Shown: positions 7,644 to 14,192 of the stretch, one piece after another
Position numbering within the stretch: the first letter of the stretch is position 1
Layout of the letters: each line of letters opens with the position of its first letter
Source of the DNA: Streptomyces colonosanans
GTDB lineage: Bacteria; Actinomycetota; Actinomycetes; Streptomycetales; Streptomycetaceae
Reading direction: 5' to 3'
NCBI RefSeq assembly: GCF_001866645.1
Contig: NZ_MLYP01000023.1
Location: 1-64,000, forward strand
Length of the DNA: 64,000 nucleotides
Translations under genes and position numbers: made by a program
The notes under the pieces: generated by a model
Database searches by the model: none
What the model saw: the letters and a program-made list of their open reading frames with translations, nothing else
Told to the model about the DNA's origin: nothing

Positions 7644-8309
7644 TCAGCGGCGGGCGACGGTGTAACCGGCGTCGTTGACAGCGCGGGTCCACACGTCGCG
7701 GTCGAACCACTTGGTGATGTCGGGCTGCAGCTCGGTGATGGTGCGCATCCTCGCTTCCCAGTCGTGTCCGGCCGGGCCGCGGCTGCCGTCGCAGCCGGTG
7801 CAGCCGTCCTCGCCGTGGATGTGGCCGGCCATCCAGGCGTTCACGGCGACGTTGATGATGACCGCGTACAGGTCGCCGCCGGTCTGGGCCAGGGAGTCCG
7901 GCACCCCGGCGAGGACCAGGGCGAGCTCGGGGTTGTCGATCGGCGGCATCGGGGCCTGCCCGACACCCTTCTCGCTGCTGCTCTCCTCGTAGGAGGACTG
8001 GCTCTGCGCGAGGCGGTCGGCGAGGGCGGCGGCGTCGAAGTACCGCCAGGCAGAGCGCGTCTGGATCCCGAGCCGTTCGGACACGGTGCTGATGTTCTTC
8101 TCGATCGTGTCCTCAACCGTCGCAGGCGCGAGCGTCACCCCCCGGTGGGCCAGCTCCGTGAGCGTCTGGGCAACGGCTTCCTTGAACGCCTTCGTGTTCC
8201 GCACGACTGCATCGTAGGCGCGCTGGAGCAGGCGCCGGACGGCTTCACTCGCATCGGCCCCGCAGGAACGCGCAGCACAGGGGGAGTTGTCAGTGGCTGC
8301 TGCCACCAT
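7644..8309 (-). CDS. Hypothetical protein near tpg (221 aa)
   Basis: Not recognised. The N-terminal 100 residues are helical, with a possible HTH (TVSERLGIQTRSAWRYFDAAALADRLA). The middle carries a polar linker (SSYEESSSEK). The C-terminal part has GHIHGEDGCTGCDG, which could coordinate zinc. GAGAGG lies 9 bases before the ATG. It is encoded downstream of tap-tpg on the same strand with a 118-base gap, so it may be the end of that transcription unit. Confidence 0.6.
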   Translation of the reverse strand: MVAAATDNSPCAARSCGADASEAVRRLLQRAYDAVVRNTKAFKEAVAQTLTELAHRGVTLAPATVEDTIEKNISTVSERLGIQTRSAWRYFDAAALADRLAQSQSSYEESSSEKGVGQAPMPPIDNPELALVLAGVPDSLAQTGGDLYAVIINVAVNAWMAGHIHGEDGCTGCDGSRGPAGHDWEARMRTITELQPDITKWFDRDVWTRAVNDAGYTVARR

Positions 8310-8427
8310 CCGGTCATGCCTCTCGTCACCCGGGAGCGAGCGCGCTCATGAACATCCGGCCCCCCGCGGATGCGCGAGCGAGCCCGGACCATCGGTCCGG
8401 GCTCGCGGGCTGTTCGGGGCGCGGCTG

Positions 8428-8985
8428 CTACAGGTCGAACTCGAGGTGCTCGATGTCCGTGAACCGGACCTCCTCCAGGGAGCCGGCGCGGCGGCCGTTG
8501 TCCTGGAAGTAGACCTCCTTGAGCGCTTCGGCGGCGATCTCCTGGAGTTGCTGGTCGGTGGCGCCGGCGTCCTGGGCGTCGAAGAGGCGGGCCGCGTACT
8601 GCGGAGGCAGGGCGACGGTCAGGTGCCGGATGCGGTCCTGGTCCGTCGACCCGATCGGCGCGGTGTAGCCCATGCGGGCGCGGGTGTCGATGACGATGCC
8701 GCCGGTCGTGGCCGCCTTCTGCCGGGCCTTGGCCCGGATCTGTGGCTGCCAGCGCTTCTTCACCTCGCGCTCCAGGCGTGCGGCGAGATCGGCACGGGGC
8801 TTTTTGATCTGGTCCTTCACGTACCGCTCGACGGTGCGCTGGGAGATGCGCAGCATCTGGGCGACCGCCTTGGTGCTCTTGAGCTGCTTGACCAGGTACC
8901 GCATCTGCGCGCCCGCGCTCTTGGGCGCCGGGCGGGTGAACGCCTTCTGCACCGCGGCCTCCAGGCCGTCCCCGAACAGGCTCAT
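8428..8985 (-). CDS. tpg: Telomere terminal protein Tpg (185 aa)
   Basis: At 185 residues it matches the usual Tpg length. N-terminal FTRPAPKSAGAQMRYLV is followed by an HTH-like region (STKAVAQMLRISQRTVERY), WQPQIRAKARQKAATTGG and a strand-rich C-terminus (HLTVALPPQYA, LQEIAAEALKEVYF). Thr114, the reported deoxynucleotidylation site, is present in IGSTD. Tpg attaches to the telomere 5' end and primes end patching after Tap recruits it to the foldback. The gene begins 12 bases after the tap stop, the normal tap-tpg order, and GGAG precedes the ATG. Confidence 0.95.
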   Translation of the reverse strand: MSLFGDGLEAAVQKAFTRPAPKSAGAQMRYLVKQLKSTKAVAQMLRISQRTVERYVKDQIKKPRADLAARLEREVKKRWQPQIRAKARQKAATTGGIVIDTRARMGYTAPIGSTDQDRIRHLTVALPPQYAARLFDAQDAGATDQQLQEIAAEALKEVYFQDNGRRAGSLEEVRFTDIEHLEFDL

Positions 8986-8997
8986 CGTGGCCTACTC

Positions 8998-11217
8998 CTA
9001 CTCTCCGTTGTCGACGTCGGTGACGGTGCCGTCCTTGATGTACCGGGCCAAGTTGAGCTCCGGCGCGTCGAACCGCTCGCGGACTTCCTCGCCCCACAGC
9101 ACGGTCTGGGTGCCCTCGTGCTTGACCAGGCCGGGGTTGACGCCGAGCTTGAAGCCGCCGGGCAGCGGCTTGCCCTCCCGGTAGGGCAGGAAGTCCAGCG
9201 GGCTCGGTCCGTTCGAGGCGTAGACGACGCAGTCGGACAGGATCGCGATGGGGTACTGCCCGGTGAACGCCGCGTGCTTGACGATCTTGCGATGCAGGTT
9301 GATGCGGGTGCGGGAGATGACCGCCGCCCGGATGTCCGGACGCCACGTCGGGCGGGACAGGGCACGCCACGGCTCGCCCGGCCGCCAGCCCTCCCCGCGC
9401 GGGCGCTCGCGCAGCTTGCCCAGGCCGCCCTTCACCGTCGCCTTGACCGCCGACACGACGATCGCCAGCTCCGGGTCGCGGGCCTTGTAGCCGTCCATCG
9501 CCGCGAGGAAGTCGGCCGGGGCAAGGTCGGCGTCGACGCCGAGGTCGGTCATCGTGGCGAGGTAGGCGTCACGCAGCCGGTTGTACCAGCCGTCCAGGTA
9601 GCGGCCGTTCTCATGGCGCACCCACGCCTCGATCGGGCGCACCTCGTAGCCGAGTTCCTGGGCGTACGCCACGGTCGGCGTCGCGTACCAGGCCGGGCCG
9701 GTCGGGCGCTCGCCCTTCGGCGTGAACGGGGAGGGCAGCAGGCTGCCGTCCAGCTCCACCCACTCCTTGCCGACCTTCACCCGGGACAGGTCGACGTGGG
9801 ACAGGTCGACGAGCCACGAGCCGGGCAGCTTCGGGTCGAACACGGGGGCCTGGACGTGCGTCGCGGCGCCAAGGCCGACGTTCAAGCCGTTCGCGCCGGC
9901 CGCAAAGGCCATGTTGACGTCAATGCCGACCAGGTGTCGCAGGGTGCACTCGGCATCCGTCATGGGCCGCGCCCAGTCGTACGCCTCCTCGAACAGCTTC
10001 TCGCCGGGGCCGCGGACGTGGAACCGAGGCAGGTCCTTAAGTACCGGGTGGCCGTCGGGTGCCTCGCACGGCGCCGGGTCGACCGGGTCCTTGCCCAGGG
10101 AGCCAGGGTTGTGCTCGGAGTGCCGCTTGCCGTCGGCGTCCGGCTCGGAGGCCCGGGTCGCCGGGTGCAGCGCGGTCATCAGCTCCAGGCCGGTCACGGC
10201 GGTCGATCCGCGCGGCGTCATCACCCGCGAGGCGTACACGCCCAGGAGCCGGGCGAGTTCGGCCGGCGGGAGCTGTCCGGCCGCGCCCCAGTGGCGGGTG
10301 TCCAGCGCGTTCCACGATGGGATGCACAGCTGGACGCAGGCCCGCTCCGAACCGTGCGCGGGGCGGTAGATCCGCGCCCACGGCCCGAAGCCGCGCTTCG
10401 TCAGCTTCCACTCCGCGCGGACCAGCTGCTTGATGACCTTGTGGCCCTCCGGGATGCGCCCGGCGAGCCGCTCCTCCTGTGTGAGCGTGGCCGGGAGACC
10501 GTAGCGCTCCAGCGCGGCCTGGGTGAGCACGAGCAGCGGGTCGGCGTCCTTGCCGGGGCCGGAGAGCTTCGGCGCCCCGAGCTTCGCCTCCTTGAGCGTC
10601 CAGTCCACCAGGGACGGAAGGGACTTGGCGGGCACGTCCAGGACCAGGCCGCCGGTGCAGTACGCCAGCACCTCCCCGTCGGCGTCGACGTCCAGGACCG
10701 CCAGCGGGCCGTTCGCGAACCGCGGGTCGGTGCCGCCCGCCGGGGTACCGGCCGGGGCCGCCTTCCGCGCGCCGGGACGGCGCGACGTCGACGTGGTCCT
10801 GGTGGTGCTCGCCGGGCGGGGCGCGGCGGCCGGAGCAGCGGCGACGGGGGCCGGGACGGGGGTCAGGGTGTTCTCGGTTGCAGTCATGGCCGCAGCCTCG
10901 GGGGCCGGTCCTGTGGACAGAGTCTCGGCTTCCGCCGGGGCGGGCGCGACGGTGAACGTGGCGGGCACCGGGGCGGGGTAGAGCTCCGCGAGCTGCTTGA
11001 GCAGTCGCGCGTACGCCTCACGCTCGGGGCCGCGCGGCTCGGTCGGCTTCTTCGTCGACTCCCAGGCGGACACCGTGGCCCGGCGCACCTTCAGCGCGCC
11101 GGCGACTTCGTCCAGCGTCAGGCCGTGCGCGGTGCGCAGCCGCTTGCGCTCCTCCGCCGATGGCAGCGGAGAGCGGGACGCAACCAGCGCGTCGACCGCG
11201 TCGAACATCTCGGACAT
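8998..11217 (-). CDS. tap: Telomere-associated protein Tap (739 aa)
   Basis: With the ATG at 11217 (AGGAGGT 5-6 bases upstream) the product is 739 residues, the length known for Streptomyces Tap. Residues ~16-60 are an XRE-type HTH (LRTAHGLTLDEVAGALKVRRATVSAWE). A Pro/Ala/Thr linker follows (~80-180), then the large conserved body, including LVGIDVNMAFAAGANGLNVG and AVISRTRINLHRKI. Tap binds the folded 3' telomere overhang and recruits Tpg. Upstream extensions in the same frame have no ribosome site. An 11-bp repeat array at the promoter suggests autoregulation through its HTH. It ends TAG-GAG-TAG, a doubled stop. Confidence 0.95.
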   Translation of the reverse strand: MSEMFDAVDALVASRSPLPSAEERKRLRTAHGLTLDEVAGALKVRRATVSAWESTKKPTEPRGPEREAYARLLKQLAELYPAPVPATFTVAPAPAEAETLSTGPAPEAAAMTATENTLTPVPAPVAAAPAAAPRPASTTRTTSTSRRPGARKAAPAGTPAGGTDPRFANGPLAVLDVDADGEVLAYCTGGLVLDVPAKSLPSLVDWTLKEAKLGAPKLSGPGKDADPLLVLTQAALERYGLPATLTQEERLAGRIPEGHKVIKQLVRAEWKLTKRGFGPWARIYRPAHGSERACVQLCIPSWNALDTRHWGAAGQLPPAELARLLGVYASRVMTPRGSTAVTGLELMTALHPATRASEPDADGKRHSEHNPGSLGKDPVDPAPCEAPDGHPVLKDLPRFHVRGPGEKLFEEAYDWARPMTDAECTLRHLVGIDVNMAFAAGANGLNVGLGAATHVQAPVFDPKLPGSWLVDLSHVDLSRVKVGKEWVELDGSLLPSPFTPKGERPTGPAWYATPTVAYAQELGYEVRPIEAWVRHENGRYLDGWYNRLRDAYLATMTDLGVDADLAPADFLAAMDGYKARDPELAIVVSAVKATVKGGLGKLRERPRGEGWRPGEPWRALSRPTWRPDIRAAVISRTRINLHRKIVKHAAFTGQYPIAILSDCVVYASNGPSPLDFLPYREGKPLPGGFKLGVNPGLVKHEGTQTVLWGEEVRERFDAPELNLARYIKDGTVTDVDNGE

Positions 11218-11246
11218 GGAACACCTCCTGACCCACACTCTACCCC

Positions 11247-11290
11247 ATGGACCGTAAGACTGGCGTACTTTTACCGTACGAATACCGTAC
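11247..11290 (-). promoter_or_regulatory. 11-bp repeat array at the tap promoter
   Basis: Read on the minus strand, four units follow each other with no gaps: GTACGGTATTC (11290-11280), GTACGGTAAAA (11279-11269), GTACGCCAGTC (11268-11258) and TTACGGTCCAT (11257-11247). About one helical turn separates them. A TAGAGT box, a plausible -10 element, lies downstream at 11242-11237. A protein bound along one DNA face here would control tap-tpg. Confidence 0.7.
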
Positions 11291-11468
11291 AAGCCTCCTC
11301 GTGAGGGAGGCGACGTTTGGCGCTGACGTTCCGCGATGGGGCTGTCTCCTCATGCTGGCAGTTCTGCTGAACTACTTGGAATAGAAGTAGACATGAGTTG
11401 CTTGAGCTGCTTAAGATCGAAGCGAAAGTCAGCGGAAGGCCCCTGGGGCCGCGAGGGCAGGAGATCGT

Positions 11469-11870
11469 ATGGCCACGCTCAGCATCCACTTCGACCCCGC
11501 CGTCATCGCTCGGCTCACGAGTGCGAGCGGCGACGACACCATCCACGTCACCCTGTCGCTCGGTGGCGGATCCGACGGCGCAACGGCCTCGCCGGTCATC
11601 CCGCACGGGCCGCTCGCCGCTCTGATGCAGGCCGGCCTGCTGAAGCCGGACACCGTCCTCACCTTCCACCAGCGCCGCGCCAACCGGTCGGGCCGCGCGG
11701 TCGTGACCGCCGACGGCCAGCTCATCGTCGACGGCCACCCCTCGCCCTTCCCCTCCCCGTCAAAGGCAGCGGAAGCCGTCACGGGCAACGTCATCAACGG
11801 CTGGACCCTGTGGCACGCGCCCGACGGATCCACCCTGGACCAGCTGCGCCAGAAGCTGGACACCCAGTAG
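11469..11870 (+). CDS. RAMA-domain protein (133 aa)
   Basis: Residues ~48-130 fit the RAMA domain (restriction enzyme adenine methylase-associated): LAALMQAGLLKPDTVLTF, then RRANRSGRAVVTADGQLIVDG, SPSKAAEAVTG and NVINGWTLWHAPDG. In larger proteins this domain accompanies methylases and nucleases and is predicted to bind modified DNA. Here it stands alone behind a ~45-residue strand-rich N-terminal part. GCAGGAGAT precedes the ATG. The next gene, a double zeta-type kinase, follows after about 95 bases. A role in sensing modified DNA is inferred. Confidence 0.7.
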   Translation: MATLSIHFDPAVIARLTSASGDDTIHVTLSLGGGSDGATASPVIPHGPLAALMQAGLLKPDTVLTFHQRRANRSGRAVVTADGQLIVDGHPSPFPSPSKAAEAVTGNVINGWTLWHAPDGSTLDQLRQKLDTQ

Positions 11871-11964
11871 GAGGCCGCGGCCGTTCCGACCCGCTGAGTG
11901 TCATGCGCGGGCCGGAAAGGACGCAGGTCGGACAGAAGAGCTCGAACGCGGCCGGGAGACGTTG

Positions 11965-13788
11965 GTGGAGAAGCACGGCGAGCTGCTCGCCGAGGTGATC
12001 GTGCAGCTGACGGGGGGCGCGGTGGCGCAGGAGCACCCGGTGGTGGTGTTCGTGGCCGGGCAGGCCGGCAGCGGTAAGACGCTCGTGATGGACCTGGTGC
12101 ACAGCGCTCTTGAGCAGCGGGGTGGTGCGGTGCGCGTGGACCGGGACGGCTACAAGACCCTCCACCCGCACTACAGCACCTTCCTGACGGAGGACGTACG
12201 GACGGCCGGGGTGCGGGTGCGGCCGGAGACCTACCGCTGGCAGGCCGAGGTCGAAGCCCGCGCCCGCAGCCGCCGGTTCGACGTCGTGGCGGAGGAGGCC
12301 CTGGCCGACCCGGCCGGGTGGCTGGCCACGCTCGCCGTCTACCGCGCGGCCGGCTACCGGGTCGAGGTGGTGGCCCTGGCCGTGCCGGAGGCCGTGTCCC
12401 AGCTCGGTGTGCTCGACCGGTACCTGCGCTTGGCCGAGGAGGGCCGGGCCCGGTATGTGGGGTGGGACAACCACGACGCCTGCGCGGCCGCGCTGCCCAC
12501 GGCCCTGGCAGAGATCGAGGCCGGGCATCTGGCCGACCGGGTCGTCGTCGTCCGCCGCGCCGGCGAGGTCCTGTACGCCAACGAGCTTGAGCCCGAGGGC
12601 CGCTGGCGGCAGCCGGCCGGTGCGCGCGAGGCGCTGCTGGGCGAGCGGTTACGTCCGTGGAGTGCGGCAGAGACCGGTGTCTTCCGCCGCCAGCTCGCCG
12701 ATGCCGACCGGCGGGCGCACGATCCGCGGCTGCCCGAGGACTGGGCACTGGCGGTACGGCGTGACGGCGAGCGTGCCGCCGCGCTGGCCGAGCCGCTGCG
12801 GCGCGGTGCGCAGGCCCGCCGGGAAGCACCGGGCGTCGACTACCACCGGCTGTCTGCAGAGGAACACCGCTGGATCTTCGACGCGCTGATCGCCCCGACC
12901 CTCCTGGAGGACATCACGCCGCAGGAACGGCCGGTCGCGGTGTACGTGATGGGTCAGCCCGGCTCCGGCAAGACCAGCCAGGCCCGGGTGCTGCGCCGGG
13001 CCCTGCGCGGTCGGCCCACCCGCATCAGCGGCGACGACTTCAAGGCGTCGCACCCGGACTACTACGACCTGCTGCGCGAGGAGCCGCGTACAGCTGGCGA
13101 CCGCATCCGGGCGGACTACCGGGCCTGGCAGGCCATGGCTGAGGCAGCTGTACGGGAGCGGCGTGGGGATGTGACGATCGAGATCGCCCCCGGCAGCGTG
13201 GCCGGCTTTGTGGAGGGAGCGATGGCCTACCGGCGGGCGGGCTACCGGGTGGAACTGGTGGTGCTGGCCGTACGGGCGGCGGACTCCCGGCAGGGCACCG
13301 CGGTGCGCTGCGCCGACGTGAACCGGCTGGGCGGCCACGGCCGCTTCACCACCGCGGCCGGGCACGACCACCACTTCGCCGTGCTCGCCGAGGCGGTGGC
13401 CGAGGCCGAGCAGGAAGCGGTGGCTGACTCCGTCATGGTGTGGGGGCGCGACGGCACTGTCCTCTACCGCAACGACCTCACCCCTCAGGGCTCCTGGGCA
13501 CAGCCGGCAGGGGCCGTGAAGGCGCTGCTCGCCGAGCAGAGGCGCCCTTACACCTCGCGGGAGGCGGCACGCTTCTGGGCCCTCCAGCGCCGCCTGCGCG
13601 CCGAGCTCCCGCACTACCGCCACGACATCGAGCAGATCGCCCGCCTGGCGCGGGCGCTGATGCCCGCTCACCTCCAGCCGCGGCGGCTTCCCGGACCCAC
13701 GGCCGTGGCCGCCCTCCCTCTGCCCCGGGCTCGCGACGACGACGGCTACGGGCCGGTGGCCTCGAGCTCCTTCAGCCGGGCCGCGTAG
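11965..13788 (+). CDS. Tandem zeta-toxin protein (607 aa)
   Basis: Two zeta-toxin/PezT-like kinase domains in one chain. Domain 1: Walker A GQAGSGKT (~32-39), then VDRDGYKTLHP, YRVEVVALAVPEAVSQLGVL. Domain 2: GQPGSGKT (~330), ISGDDFKASHPDYYDLL, VTIEIAPGSV, YRVELVVLAVRAADSRQG. The family phosphorylates UDP-activated sugars, blocking cell-wall synthesis. Both domains keep the P-loop and HP motif, but domain 1 has D-G-Y where domain 2 has D-D-F. Usual family members carry one domain of ~200-280 residues. The GTG at 11965 has GGGAG 6 bases upstream; TTG at 11962 is possible. No epsilon-type antitoxin is obvious. Confidence 0.85.
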   Translation: MEKHGELLAEVIVQLTGGAVAQEHPVVVFVAGQAGSGKTLVMDLVHSALEQRGGAVRVDRDGYKTLHPHYSTFLTEDVRTAGVRVRPETYRWQAEVEARARSRRFDVVAEEALADPAGWLATLAVYRAAGYRVEVVALAVPEAVSQLGVLDRYLRLAEEGRARYVGWDNHDACAAALPTALAEIEAGHLADRVVVVRRAGEVLYANELEPEGRWRQPAGAREALLGERLRPWSAAETGVFRRQLADADRRAHDPRLPEDWALAVRRDGERAAALAEPLRRGAQARREAPGVDYHRLSAEEHRWIFDALIAPTLLEDITPQERPVAVYVMGQPGSGKTSQARVLRRALRGRPTRISGDDFKASHPDYYDLLREEPRTAGDRIRADYRAWQAMAEAAVRERRGDVTIEIAPGSVAGFVEGAMAYRRAGYRVELVVLAVRAADSRQGTAVRCADVNRLGGHGRFTTAAGHDHHFAVLAEAVAEAEQEAVADSVMVWGRDGTVLYRNDLTPQGSWAQPAGAVKALLAEQRRPYTSREAARFWALQRRLRAELPHYRHDIEQIARLARALMPAHLQPRRLPGPTAVAALPLPRARDDDGYGPVASSSFSRAA

Positions 13789-14033
13789 GACGCGGTGATA
13801 CGGGCGGTCTCCTCTGCGTCGGCTTCCTCCAGCCGCGCCCGGTCGCGCACGCACTCCTGCCGCCGGGCGAGCAAGTGCTCCAGCCGCTCCGGATCGGAGT
13901 GGGGCGCACGGCGCTCGGCCAGGATTGCCCGGCTGTACCAGGCCATCACCTCTTCCACCACGTCGGCGGGGGCCTGCGGGCTGACCCCATCGGCTGGCTC
14001 GGAGGAACTGGAGGGGGATGCCGGATCGTGCAC
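13746..14033 (-). CDS. Small coiled-coil protein convergent with the zeta gene (95 aa)
   Basis: Not recognised. The first 25 residues are low-complexity (SPSSSSEPAD); the rest is two amphipathic helices (VVEEVMAWYSRAILAERR, LEHLLARRQECVRDRARL). Its 3' end overlaps the 3' end of the double zeta gene by 43 bases on the opposite strand. Its size and helical nature would fit an epsilon/PezA-like antitoxin, but convergent orientation is unusual for one. I take the GTG at 14033, with GAAGG 9 bases upstream. Confidence 0.55.
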   Translation of the reverse strand: MHDPASPSSSSEPADGVSPQAPADVVEEVMAWYSRAILAERRAPHSDPERLEHLLARRQECVRDRARLEEADAEETARITASYAARLKELEATGP

Positions 14034-14192
14034 GGGAACCAACCTTCACGGAAAGACGACAAAAGGATCATTGTCGGTCGTGGCCGATATTCAGTCCACC
14101 ACCAGCGTGCACCGGACGTACCGACCGGAGTGACCGCCACTCGCCACCGGGCGGCATAAGTTGGGACGCAGACGATCACCTGTGGGGGGACT

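Noticed and set aside
11218..11292. A 25-residue N-terminal extension of Tap
   Set aside because: It covers the repeat array and promoter-like box, has no ribosome site, and the ATG at 11217 has a strong one and gives the usual 739 residues.
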